DNA from: Camelus bactrianus
Lineage: Eukaryota > Chordata > Mammalia > Artiodactyla > Camelidae
NCBI RefSeq assembly: GCF_048773025.1
Contig: NC_133557.1
Coordinates: 12,664,001 to 12,728,000 of the forward strand
Reading direction: 5' to 3'
DNA: 64,000 nucleotides
Part shown: one piece after another, positions 1 through 13,900 of the stretch
Layout of the letters: each line of letters starts with the position of its first letter
Position numbering within the stretch: position 1 is the stretch's first letter
The notes under the pieces: generated by a model
What the model was told of the DNA's origin: nothing
Database searches by the model: none
What the model saw: only the letters and a program-made list of their open reading frames with translations
Translations under genes and position numbers: made by a program

Positions 1-720
1 GATGGCTATAATCAATAATGCAGAAAATAACAAGAGTTAAGGAATTTGTGGAAAAATTAGAACCCTCATGCACTGCTGGTAGGCATGTAAAATGGTGCAA
101 CTGCCTTGGAAAAAACAGTCTGACAGATTATCAAAGAATTAAATATATGAGTTACCATATGACCAAGCAATCCCACTTTAAGGTATATACCCAAAATTAA
201 TGAAAACATATTTCCATACAGAAACTTGTACACAGATGTTAAGAACAGCATTATTTGTGGTAGCAGAAAGGCAGAAACAACCCAAATGTCTATCAACTGA
301 CAAACAGACATACAAAATGTGGTATATCCATACAAAGGAATATTATTCACCCATTAAAAGGAATAAAGTGCTGATATGCTACAATGTAGATGAACTCTGA
401 AAACATTAAGCTAGGTGAAAGAAGCCAGTAACAAAAGATCACATATTACATGACTCCATTCATATGAAATGTCGAGAACAAGGATATCTACAGAGACAGA
501 AAGGAGATTGATAGTTGCCTATGATGGGGTTGAAGTTGGAGGAATAGGGGAGTGATAGCTAAAATAAATGTAGTTTCTTTCTGGGGTGGTAAAAATGTTC
601 TAAAATTGTGGTGGTAGTTGCACATATCTATGAATACACTAAAAAACACTGATTTGTACATTTTAAATGGGTGAATTATATGGTATGTGAACTATATCTC
701 AATAAAACTGCTTTAAAAAA
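1..720 (+). mobile_element. L1 (LINE-1), 3' end of ORF2 and 3' UTR
   Basis: It carries typical late-ORF2 wording such as ACCATATGACCAAGCAATCC and GGAATATTATTCACCCATTA, followed by the L1 tail TATCTCAATAAAACTG. It is broken by many changes and its 5' part lies outside the window or is truncated. Confidence 0.85.
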
Positions 721-789
721 CTGGAGAGAGACAATTTCTCTCATATCTGCTTAGTAAATATTTAAAATACTTAAAAGTATACTGTTCAG

Positions 790-1680
790 TAAAGGAGGCT
801 ACTGTGTGCTGGAAATGTTCCATTCAGTGATTTGGGTGGTAGCGACAAAGGTGAACTTATTTTTTGGCAATTACTGGTGTACTTTACTGCATGCAAGTCA
901 TACAAAGTCCATAAAAACATGCCGTGTTGGTGATGGTGTGGATAAACAGACACTCTTATCTTTGTTACTGGGGATGTAAATTGATAAAATCTCTTAGGTA
1001 TGTAAACTGACAAGTTTATAAACAATAAAAGGTACATATGCTTTGATCCCAAAGGTGTTTAGTACTCACATGTACAAAAACCTTTACTGCAACCCTGTTT
1101 GTTATAGGAAATGCGTGAGAAAACTCTAAATGTCCATCAATTGGGGCCTGGGTAAATAAATTATGGCATAATTACACCAGGCATGGGGGAGGGTATAGTT
1201 CAGTGGGAGAGCGCATGCATAACATGCATAAGGTCCTGGGTTTAATCCCCAGTACCTCCGTTAAAAAAAAAAGTTAATATAAATAAATAAACCTAATTAC
1301 CTCCCCTCCAAAAACAAACAAAAGAGAAAACACCAGGCAATACTATATAGCTGTTTAAAATAATGAGGCAGATTTACATGTACTAAAATGAATCTATCTC
1401 CAAGCTAGAGAATTACATGGAAAAAGCAAGATGCAGAGCTGTGTACCTGTATATACAGTATGCCATCACTACATGGGGAAAAAAAAAGTCTAAGGGGGGT
1501 AACTATTTACACACACACATATTACCCCAGAACATCTCTGAAAGGAGATAGAAGAAACTTGTAATCACGGCTGCCTCTGAGGAGGGAACATGCGGAAATA
1601 GGAGACATACCTTTTACTCTGTGCCTTAAATAAAAGATGGATATATTATCAATTCAAATAAATCTAATCCTTCTAATGTA
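790..1680 (+). mobile_element. Old L1 3' fragment, split by a SINE
   Basis: Degraded L1 text (GTCCATCAATTGGGGCCTGG, then AATGAGGCAGATTTACATGT and AAGCAAGATGCAGAGCTGTG) continues on both sides of the SINE at 1184-1329, showing a single older L1 interrupted by the younger SINE. Confidence 0.7.
1184..1329 (+). mobile_element. tRNA-Ala-derived SINE, camelid Vic-1 type
   Basis: The head GGGAGGGTATAGTTCAGTGG gives a tRNA A box, and GGTTTAATCCCCAGTACCTC gives the B box region, followed by TTAAAAAA and a TAAATAAATAAA-containing tail. It is flanked by exact 10-bp duplications ACACCAGGCA at 1174-1183 and 1330-1339. Confidence 0.9.
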
Positions 1681-1836
1681 AAAGTTATGGTGCTTCTACA
1701 CAGGTGAGCGCCACTGAGCTTCTAAAGATTAAAATTCTGAAATGTTTGCTATAAATTTTAAAATGTTTCCTATCTCCCATTTCAAGGGTTTAATTAAGTC
1801 ATTAAGTTGTGATAGTAATAATAAACAATTACTTAC

Positions 1837-1953
1837 ATCAACACCTCCAAACAAGTCAAAAATATAAGTATTTGGATAAGTGGTTTCTTGGGTAAGTTTC
1901 CTCTCTTCAGTAACAAATGCCATAGCCTCCATGGAGAGAAGAGGAGAAATTTC
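1837..1953 (-). CDS. TRPC4AP: TRPC4AP coding exon 3 (residues 100-138)
   Basis: The exon starts EISPLLSMEAMAFVTEER after acceptor ag and ends IFDLFGGVD before donor gtaagt. It has 39 codons and is phase 0 at both ends. The next exon, which in human continues LLVEILMRP, is not in the window. Confidence 0.96.
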
Positions 1954-4900
1954 CTAGTTTAAAAAAAGTATACAGAGGGACATTTAGCTTTCGTATCCAA
2001 CACAAACCAGACACCAAAACAACAGCTTGCATTTTAGTTGCAATTTGAATTCATGACAGCCCCAAAACAGCAACACCCCCACCCCACAGTCAAATGAACC
2101 ATAAAAAAATAATAATCTTACAGAAAAGCTGATTGAATAAAATTTGTAGTAAGAGCAGTAATAACTAACCTATTAAATGCTTATTATGTACTAAGCATGG
2201 TTCTAAGTACTTCATATATTAGTTCTTTTAATCCTCACAACCCTATGAGATAACAGTAACTTATCAGCCCAATTTTACAGATAAGGAAACTAAGGTACAA
2301 AGAAGTTGTCAATGTCACACAGGGTATATGACAGAACCAGGACTTAAACCTAGGAAGTCTGGCTCCAGAGTCTGTGCTTACAGAAGGAAACAGAATGCTT
2401 CTGGGTGACTAGGAGATAAAGTAAGACGAACACAAGACCCTACCCACTATGCTCCCTCCTCAGGAACTTTGAGGGAGATGGAACACACCGGGCTAGAGCA
2501 ATGACTCTCACACTGTGCTGAGCATCAGAATCATCTAAAGGGCTCCTTAATACCTAGACTGCTGGGCCTCACCTGCAGTTTGATTTAATAGGTCTGGGGT
2601 GGAGCCTGAGAAAGTGCATTTATAACTAGTCCCAAGTGATGCTGCTGCTGCTGGTCCAGGGACCACACATAAAGAAAAAACAGAACCCTCTCTTACAGAT
2701 AACCTGTGAGAGGCCAGGCACCAGGCTTCTGTACTTCAGCCCATTTAATTCTTATAATAATTCAATGAAGTGAGTATAGTTTTACCAACATTACAGGTGA
2801 AAAAATCACAAAGTTGTGCATGATCACATAATTAGTAAGTGACTGAACCACTTCCTCTGGTCTTCATTTCTCTCATTTATAAAACTAGGATGTAATTCCT
2901 GCTGGTAACATAGTACAGTGGAAGCTAGTTTCAAGAGTAAGACAAATCTGGGCTCATCAAACAATAGCCACATGGCTTTGTGTAGGTTATGCTGAGTCTC
3001 AGTTTTCTTAGCTTTTTAAAAAGGGAATGCAGCAGACATCTGGGTTTGCCTGTTCAGTATCTCTTTTTCTCTTCTTTAGGTAACAGCCCCATTTCTGTGG
3101 AGGAACATGAGGCCACACACAGATGTCAAGAGAAGAAATGGACAGCCTAACTCTATACAGCCCCTGAATTCACATCTGTGCTCTCCAGTTATGTGAGACA
3201 ACAAAGGGTCTTTTTCGCTAGTCTGAGTGGCTTACTGATACCTGCAATCAAAGTATTCTGGATAAATACAAATAATCCACCTCACAGAGTTACCATAAAA
3301 ACTAAATATGCCTGGTACACATAAATTTCAAATAAATATTTGCTGAATGCATAAAGAAATGATGATCACATGGCAAGCTCTCACAAATACTAATTTCCTT
3401 CCTTCATCTATCCCATATCTCAGACACTTTGTAGGAATCAAATGAAAATGTGTAATTCTTTGCAAAATGTTCTCAAACAAGTGTAAGGCACTATAACTGT
3501 TTCCATCTTAATTAGACTATAAGAAGATCAAGAACACAAAACATTTTCTTATTAAATAAACTTTTATTTGGGAATGATTTCCAATTTATAAAAAAGTTGT
3601 ATAGACAAAACATCTCTTCTTAAAAGTAGAGATTAAACTTATTTGGTCCTATTATATCTTAGAATGACTTATTATGTGATACAATAATCAGAACTTCACC
3701 TCTGAAGAACAACATTATATAGTTTCATTATGATCAAATATAACTTGCATGGGTTTTAACTACAGCTAGAGCTGCTGATCTAAATTCAAAGTTGGACTCA
3801 CCTCCAACAAGCTGAAATTTGGATATAGTAACCCTAGACCTACTGAATCAGAAACTGTGGGTAGGGCCCAGCACTCAATGGTTTAACAAGCCTTCCAGGT
3901 GATTCTGATACACACTCAAGATTGAGACCTGCCCTGCATGTCTCTGCACTCTTTCATCCCTCTCCCAACCATCAAGACCAGTCCCTTCATCTTCTTATGT
4001 TAGTCAGAGTTACCAACAACCATAAGGCCACTTCCTTGAACCTTTAGCAATTGGGGTCTTTTAAATCCTGCTCAAATAGAATGTCATCTCTATCCCAGGG
4101 CACAGGCCTCCCAAATTAAGCAAGCACTGCCACAAAACAAGCATAAATAAAACTCAGAAATATATACACAGGGAACTTAATGGTGGTGGGATTATAGGTG
4201 GTTTTTATTTTTTTCTTTGCACTTTTTCTCAACTTCCCAAATTTTCTACAGCTTACGCAATAAAAACAGGCTATTTTAAAAAGCAGACTGAAGGGGAGAA
4301 AAAAACTGACATCTTCTATCATTTGGAGGCCTTGAAACAGCCCCTCCAGGGCCCCTAACAGTTACCTTGAGGATGTTTTGGCACTCAACAAAGTCACTGT
4401 GGAGGTGGCTGGTTGCGTACAGCTTAAGGAGCAGCTGAGGAATTCCACTCCATTTGGACTGTTTGTCCCTCTCCGTCAAAAAAGTCTCAGTGAACTGTAA
4501 GTCAAAAGAAAAAAAAAGGATCATTTTATTGGCGAGGAAAGAACTACTAGCATATATGGCAAAGGAGAGCAGCTGGCTCCTAAGCCCACCCAGGACAAAT
4601 AATTCAAAGGTCTCTTTCTAGAAACCTTCAAAAAATCCCCCGCAGCCTAGAAGGTAAAAGTCCAGCTCCCTGTTTGTGATACATGTCCTTCCTATTCTAT
4701 CACCCACTTTCCTCTCTAGCTTCATCTCTTTCCCAATGCATACTCTAGGCTCCAAACGTACGTCTTTCTGCCTCTCTGCACATGCTCTCCCCCTGCCACC
4801 TGTAGGGGGAAACTAAAGTGAAGGTGGAGGCAGTAAACACACACATATACAGTTGACCCTTGAACACAGGTTTGAGCTGCATGGGTCCACTTATAGGAAG

Positions 4901-7900
4901 GGTTTTCTTCAATAGTACATACTACAGTACTACACAATCCGTGGTTGGTTGAATCCACGAGTGCAGGGGAACTGCAGGTTTGGAGGGTCAACTCTAAGTT
5001 ATACACGAATTTTCAACAGTGGAGAGTCAGAGCCCCTAACCCCCTGTGCTGTTTAAGCCTCAAATGTACTACCACAGAACATCTCTAGATGTCTTCCCTA
5101 CCTGGAAAACTCCTTCTCCTCCCTGTCTTTTTTTTTACCAGGAAAGCTCTTTCTACTTCAAAATGCAAGCCAAACCACCAGAAATTTTCCTTGATAGGCC
5201 TTCCCCTCTCCTTTCTAAGAGTCTGGGGCCTTATCTAATATTCATCCTAGTGTATCATAATTACTGGTTCACTTGCCCACCCCCTCCTACAGACCACAAG
5301 CCCCTTCAGGCTATATTTATTGTGCACACCTTTCTCTCAAAGAATGCAAGGCACAGAGCAGGGAATCAGTAAATGTTTGAAGGCATGAGCAATAGTCTTC
5401 TAGTCTAATGACAGGTTCATTAGTCAATATGGCAGCTTCCACTAACACATTTGGGACATAACATTAAAATGCCAGAGTGAATTATTTTCATGTACACTTG
5501 TCCCTCAATGAGATCAAAAGCTCCTTGTAACTGTTATTACAGGACATGTATGTCTTCAATAACATCTTAGTCTATCCTGATGCATATCAATCCTATGATC
5601 TTGGACAAGTCCTACTATTCTTCTTGAGCTTGTTTTATGAGATTGTAAAAATAAGATAATACAGGAGTAATGAGATGTCTATCAAAGTAATATGTAATAG
5701 GGTGAACCATAGGAAATTACCATCTCTGTAGGTCAAAATGATTATCAGAAATTTTATATACTTCAAGCAAGTTCAAATCAAGGCAAGCCCCAGAACAATG
5801 AAAAAATATCTTTCCTTGAATTCAGAAAATAGAAAGCAATGATAGTTTTATGGGACTCAGCAAAAGCAGTTCTTACAAATTTATAGCTATAAACATTCAT
5901 ATTAAAGGAGAGAGATCTCATATTATCTGATCTTCCACCATGAGAAACTAGGGGGAAAAGGAGCAAACCAAATCCAAAGCAAGCACAAGAAAATTAAGAT
6001 CACTGCAAAAATAAATGATACAGAGAACAAAAAAAAAAAAGGGAGAAAAATCAACAAAATCGAAAGTTGGTTCTTTGAAAAGATCAGTAATACTGAAAAT
6101 AGTTACACTGACTACCTTACACTGACTCAAATTGTTACATTCAGTAATGTAAAAGGGGTAATACTACCAAGCTTAAGGAAATAAAAAAGTCATTACATAA
6201 TGACAGGAGTCAATTCTCCAAGAAAACAGCAATCCCTAATGTTTATGTACCTACCAACAGCACAGCAAAATAGGTAAGGCAAAAACTGATAGAACTGCAA
6301 GGAAAGATAGACAAATCCACTATTTAGTTGGACTTCAACACACTCCTAGTAGGCAGAAATAATTAAGGATATGGCTGACTTGAATTAAATTATCAATCAA
6401 CTGGATATAACTGAACTTTACAGAATACTTTATCCCACAGCAGCAGAATACCTATTCTTCTCAAGCTCACATGAAAATTCACCAGGAAAGACCACATTCT
6501 AGGCCATAAAACATACCTTAACAAAATTTTCTTAAAAACAGAAATCATACAAAGTATGTTCTCAGACCACAATAGAATTAAACTTGAAATCAATAACAGA
6601 TAGTTACAAATCCCAAAATATTTGGATATTCAACACATTTCTAAATTACATATGAGTCAAAGAAGAAGTTTCAAAGAGAAATTTTTAAATATTTTTGAAC
6701 TAAAGGAAAATGAAAATATAACTTATCAAAATCTGTGAGATGCAGTAAAGGCAGTGCTTAGAGGAAAATTTATAGTACCGAAAGCATGTATTGAAAAGAA
6801 AACCTAAGATCAATCATCTAAGCTCCTACTTCAGTAAACTAAACTCAGCAATTTAAGCCTAATGTAAACAGAAGAAAATAATTATAAAAATGAGAGCAGA
6901 AACCACTGATATTCAAAGCAGGAAATCACTAGGAAAAACTAAGGAAACCAAAAGCTGGTTCTTTCAAAAATTCGTAAAATTGGTAAACCTCTAACCAGGC
7001 TAATCAAGAAAAAAAGAGAAAAGACATAAATTACTAATATCAGAGAAGTAAGAGAGGTACATCTATGTTCACAGCAGCATTATTCACAATAGCCAAAAGG
7101 TGGAAACCAAAGTGTCCACTGGCAGGTGAATGGATAAACAAAATGTGATATATACAAAGGAATATTAAATGGTATGTTATTTAGCCTTAAAAAGAAAGAA
7201 ATTCTGATACATACTACAACATGCACGAACCTTGAGCACATTACACTAAGTGAAAGAAGCCAGTCACAAAAAGACATATACTGTATCATTCCACTTACAT
7301 GAGGTACCTAGAGTTGTCAAATTTATAGAGACAGAAAGTAGGATGATGGTTGTCAGGGTCAGGAAGAGTGGGAAGAAGGGGAGAGAAATGGGGAATTGTT
7401 TAATGGGTACAAGGTTTAGTTTTCCAACACAAAGAGTTCTGGAGACCGACTATACAACAATATAAATACTTAACACTATTAAACTGTATGCTTAAAATGG
7501 TTAAAATGATAAATTTATGTTATGTGTATTTTTACCACAATTTAAAATAAATAAAACAAGCATCACGTTATTGATCCCTTTAAATATTGAAAGGATAAAA
7601 GAATTATATGAACAACTCCATGTCCACAAATTTCATTACTTAAACAGATCATTCCTTGAAAGACACAAACTATCAAACTCACATGAGGAGAAATAGGTAC
7701 ACTGATAAGCCTGTATCTATTAAAGATACTGAGTTAATAATTTAAAGAATGGGCAAAGTCTCTAAGTATATACTTTTCTGAAGAAGATGTAGAGACGGCC
7801 AATAAGCGCATGAAAAAATGCTCAACAGCATTAATTATCAGAGAAATGCAAATTAAACTCAAAGTAAGACACCACTTCATACCAATGAGGATGGTTACAA

Positions 7901-10900
7901 CTAAAAAGACAAATAATAGTAAGTGCTGGCTAGAGTGTAGAGGAATTGGAATCCTCACACTCTGCTGGTGGGAATGTAAAATGGTGCAGCTACTTTGGAA
8001 AAAAGAGTTTGGCAGCTTCTCAAGAAGTTAAATATAGTTACCATATGACCCAGCAATCCAGGTAGGAAGCCAAAAGAAATGAAAACAATGTCCACACAAA
8101 AACTTGTACACATAAATTCATGGCAGCTTTATTCATAATAACCCAAAAGTAGAAAAAAAAACAAACTAATGTCCACCAACTGATAAATAGATAAATAACA
8201 AATGGTATACCCATATAGCAGAATATTATTTGGTGATAAAAAGCAATGAAGTACTAATACTTGCTACAACATGGACAAATCTTAACATTATGCTAAGTGA
8301 AAGAAGCCATCCATAAAAAGCCATACATTATTTGATTCTATTACTATGAAATGTCCAGAATAGGTAAATCCATAAAGTCAGAAAGTAGATTAGTAGTGAC
8401 CTAGTGCTGAGAGGAGGTAGAGGGCAGGAATGGGGAGGGAACTGGGCAGTGACTGTTAATGGGTATGGAATTTCTTTAACGGTGATGAAATTTTCTAAAA
8501 TTGACTGTGGAGATAGCTACTGTGGAGATTAACTTCATGTATATAGTAAAAACCATTGACTTGTATACTTTAAATGGGTGACTTATGCAGTATGTGAATT
8601 ATATTTCAACAAAGCTGCTATAAAAATAAATCGTGGACATAAGGAACTTTATGGGGTGATGTAAGTGATGTAAATGTTCTAAAATGACTGTGGTAACGTC
8701 TAACTATAAATTTCCTAAAAATCACTGAATTGAACAGCTCAATGAGTAAATTTTATAGTCCATAAATTATACCTTAATAAAAGCTCTTTTAAAAAAGAAA
8801 CATTTAAGATTTCTGGTCAAGATGGCAGAGTGGCAGGACCACGAGCTCACCTCTCCTCATGACTACAACAAAACCACAACTGAATGCTAACAACCATTGA
8901 AAAAAAGACTGGAACCTAGCAAAAAAGATCTTTTGCAACTGGAAACATAAAGAGGGAACCACAGCAGGATGGTAGGAGGGGTGTGTTTGTGATATAATTG
9001 GGCCCCATATCCCTAGGGTGGGCGACCCACAAGCTGAAGATTCGTTAAGTCACAGAGGCCCTCCCACGGGGGTGAGAGCTCTAAGCCCCATGTCAGGGTC
9101 CCCAGCTCCAGCCCTGGCATTGGGAAGAAAAGGAGACCCCAGGACATCTGGTTCTGAAGGCCGGTGGGGCTTGGTGCCAGGAGCCCCACGGGACTGGGGG
9201 AAAAGGAGAATTCATTCGCTTGGAAAGCGTACACAGAATCTCATGTGAGCCAGGTCTAAGGGCAGAGGCAGCAATTTCATAGGAACGTGGGCCATGCCTG
9301 CCTGCTGGATTTGGAGGGTCTTCTGGGGACGTGGGGGATGGCTACGGCTCACCCAGGGGACATAAAAGCTGGTGGTGGACATTATGGGAGTATTCATCTA
9401 CATGAGCTTTCCTGGAGGCCGACATCTTGATTGGAACATTAGCACCTGAGACCTAGCCCCACCCAATAGCCTGTAGGGAAGCCTCAAGCCAAACAACATA
9501 CAGGGTGGGAACACAGCCCCATTCATTAGCAGACTTCTCAAGCCACAAAGGCCCTACACACCAGAGGTCCAGGACCAAGCTTCACCCAGCAGGGGGCAGG
9601 CACCGATTCCTCCCGCCAGGAACTCTGCTTAAGCCTCTAGTCCGGCCTCATCCCCAGGGGCAGATACTAGAAATAAGAAAACAATAATCCCAAAGCCTGT
9701 GGAAGGAATCCACAAACACACACAAAGATAAACAACATGAGGCGGCAAAGGAGTATCTCCCAGGCCAAGGCATGAGATAAAATCCCAGAAGAAATAAGTG
9801 ATGAGGAGATAAGCAATTTACCTGACAAAGAGTTTAAAATAATGATGGTGAAGATGTTCAGAGAACTCAAGAGGAGTAAAGATGCACAGAGCGAAGTCTT
9901 AAGCAAAGAGCTGGAAAATATAAAGAATACCCAAACAGAGTTGAAGAATAAAATTACTGAAATGAATAACACACTAGAAGGAACCAGGAATAGACTAAAT
10001 GAGGCAGAAGAAGAGATCAGTGAGCTAGAAGACAGATTGGTGGAAATCACTACGGCAGAACAGAAAACAGAAAAAATAAAAAGGAATAAGAGAACTCTGG
10101 GACATGAAGCACTCTAATATTTGCATTATAGGGGTCCCAGAAAGAGAAAAGAGAGAGAAAAGACCTGAGAAAATTTTTGGAGAGATACTCATTGAAAACT
10201 TCCCTAATTTGGGAAAGTCACTCAAGTCCAGGAAGTACAGAGAGTACCACACAGGATCAACTCAAAGAGGAATACACCAAGGCACACAGTCACCAAATTG
10301 ACAAAAATTAAAGATAAGGAGAAAATATTAAAATTAGCAAGAGAAAAGCAACAAATAACATACAAGGAAACTCCCATAAGGTTATCAGCTGATTTTTCAG
10401 CAGAAACTCTACAGGTCAGAAGAGAGTAGCATGATATATTTAAAGTGATGAAAGGGGAAAACTTACAACCAAGAATACTCTATCCAGCAAGGCTCTCATT
10501 CAGACTTGATGGAAAAATCAAAAGCTTCACAGATAAACAAAAGCTAAATGATTTCAGCACCACCAAACCAGCTTTACAACAAATGTTAAAGGACCTTCTC
10601 TAGTTATCAAACCATAAGAAAAGAAAACAAAAAGAAGAAAGAGAAAAAAAAAAGACCTACAAAAGATTGCTTTGGCCGTTTGGGGTCTTTTATGGTTCCT
10701 TATAAATTCTGGAATTGTTTGTTCTAGTTCTGTGAGGAATGTTGTGAGTATTTTGACGGGGGTTGCATTGGATCTGTGGATTGCTTTGGGTAATGTTGCC
10801 ATTTTGATAGTGTCGATTCTTCTAATCCAAGAGCACAAGAAATCGTTCCATTTCTTTGTGTCATTTCAGTTTTCAGAGTATAAGTAACCTCCTTGGTTAA

Positions 10901-13900
10901 GTTTGTTTCTAGGTATTTTGTTCTTTTTGATGCAATGGAAATGTTTATGTCAGTTATAAAATTCTGGTTTTTGAAGTGAAAAAAAAGTGAATGAAGGGCT
11001 GCAAATGGCAAAGTATCCTTCTTTCTTATGGGTGAGTTGTATTCCATTACATATATGTATGCTGCATCTTCTTTATCCATTCACTTATTAATGTGCACTT
11101 AGGATGCTTCCATATCTTGGCAATTATAATGTTGCTGTTAATAGCAAGGTGTACATATTTTTTGAATTAATTCTTATTTTGTGATTGGCTTTATTCCTTT
11201 GATAACTATGTAAAGCTAAAGCGCTAAACATTCTTAGAAACAATGAACAGTACATATATGTAAATTTAAAAATATATGTGCAGTGGAAAAAAAAGGTGCT
11301 ATCAAGCCACGAAAGACATGGAAGAAATTTAAAAGACATATTACTAAATGAAAGAAGCCAGTCTACAAAAGGCTACAAATTGTACAATTCCAACCAAATG
11401 ACATTCTGGAAAGGCACAGCTACAGAAACAATAAAAAGATCGTGGTTTCCAGGAGTTTGGGGAGAGGGAAGGAGGGATGAATAGATGGAACACAAGGGAT
11501 TTTCAGGACAATGAAATTATTCTGCATGATACTATAGTGGTGGCTACATGTCATCAAGCATTTGTCAAAACCCATAGAACGTACAATATCAAGAGTGAAC
11601 CCTAAAGTAAACTACGGACTTTGGTTGATAATAATGTGCCCGTGTTGGTTCATCGATTGTACCAAATATGCCACACTGATGAGGGATGTTGAAGGTAGGG
11701 GAGTATGTATGTATGGGTGGAGAGGGCTATGTGGGAACTCTCTATTTTCTGCTCAATTCTGCTGAAATTGCTCTAAAAAATTAAGTCTATCAGATAACTT
11801 CAAAAAAAAAAAAAAAAGGCAGAGACGTGGAGGAAGTTGGGTTTGGGGGAGCCATGAGGATCTCTATGGAAAGAGCATTCCAAGTAGAAGGAATGACAAA
11901 TGGAAAAGGCTCTGGGGCAGGAGCATTTGGGACGAGTTCAAATATCGGGGTGGGAGGCCAGTGCGGCTGGAACACGAGCAAGTCTCCCTTGCCCACATGC
12001 GTACAAGCCAGTCTGAGTGCCACCTCCTGGTCCCCTCTGCACCCTAATTTGCCTGGCCTGAAGCCTCCCCAACACTTCTCCCTGAGTTCGACACAGTGAT
12101 GCTCTGCCTGCCCCTCCCACTCCCCAGAAGCAGTTACTCCAGCACAAAACAGGATGTGGTGTCACAACTGGCCATTCCCATTTGTCACCGGGAGAGGAAT
12201 AAACTGCACCCTAGTTTGTAAAAGGATGTACATGAAGCCACCTCACCTACTACTTACTGCATGAGAAACTGTGTGCACAGAGGGGTCAGCACCCTGTTGC
12301 CAAGGTGCCAAATCCAGTCTGATGCCTGTTTCCATACAGCCCGGAAGCTAAGAATGGGATTTACAGATGAACACTTACAATTGATTTGATCTTAGGGAAC
12401 ACTAACTCTGAACCCCAAATGTAAGCAGTTACTTGGAATAGTTAGCAAAATATTATTATAAAAAAAATTCCATTCTTCTATTAGTACACCTGCATAAGAA
12501 GGAAAAAAAAAACACTTAAAAAAAGAAGAGAAAAAGGAACAAAGAAGAGGTGGGACATCTAAAAAGTAAACACTGCATTAAGCAAGTATATTTAAATCCC
12601 CAAGTATTAGTTATTACATTAATAGCAAATGTACTAAATGCGCCAATTAAAAGACAAAGTTTGTTATACTGCTTGCCTAATAAACAAACGTCTTATAGAA
12701 AGGCTGAAAATAAAAGAACAGGAAACAATACACAATGCAAACACCCACCAAAAGAAAGGTGGTATAAGTGTATTAAAATCAGCATATGAGACTTAAGGCA
12801 TAAAGTATTACCAGAGATAAAGACATTTTATGACAATAAAATGGTTAACTAGGACAATCTAAACAGTTCTAAATCTGAGTGTACCTAATAAACAAACCCA
12901 TAATCATAGTGGGATATTTTTATAATTTCTCTCAGGAACTGATATAAACAAAAAACTAGTAAAGATATATAGGGTTTTAACACAATTAAACAAAATGGAC
13001 CCACTACAGCACTACATCTGATAGCTACTCTATACATTTTTTGCAAGTACACAGAACATTTACAAAATGACGAGTTGTTAGGCCATAGAGCAAATTTCAG
13101 CACATTTAAATGAATCGAAATACAGACTATTTCAGTGCAATCTGCCTAAAGTCTGTAACAGAAAGATAACTATAAAACCCCCATATTTGGAAATTAAGAA
13201 ATACACTTATAAAAATGCATAGGTCAAAGAAGAAATCCAAGCACAAATTTGAAAATATTCTGAAATAAGTGATAATGAAAACACTACATGTCAAAATTTG
13301 TGGGGTGCAACTAAAGCTACGACTAGTGGTCAGATTAAACCTGATATCAAAACCTGCTGAAAGGAAAATTATAGGCCATTCTCACTCATGAACATAAAAG
13401 AGGAAGAATCCTAATAAAAAAAATTAGTGAATCAAATTTACCAACCCATAAAAGGGATGAAATTTTGTACCAGAAATTCAGATTTGGTTTAATACTTAAA
13501 AATTTTACTCAGTGTAATTCATCACATTAATAACACAATGGAAAACAATTATATGAACATCTCAATTGATGCAGGAAAAAACATTTTGATAGACTTCAAC
13601 ATCAGAAACCCAGTAAAGAAGTGAACTAATAACAGTATCTACAAAAAACCTTCAGCAAACATCATACTTAATGGCTAAATGTTTAAGCCTCTCCCCCTCT
13701 CAGATCAGGAACATGCCACTTCAATTCACTGCACTAACAGCACAGCAAGGCAAGCAGATAAAAAAAAAAAGATAGATGTAAGACTGGAAAGGATAAAATA
13801 AAACCTTCATTTGCAGACAATATTTGCAGATGATCGTACACATATACAATCCAAAAGAATCTAAAAGTAAAGTCATAAAATATAGGAGCGATATAAAAAT

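Noticed and set aside
9842-10117. A coiled-coil protein frame that could pass as a small host gene
   Set aside because: It is the coiled coil of L1 ORF1, continued in other frames by the RRM-like and C-terminal ORF1 text.
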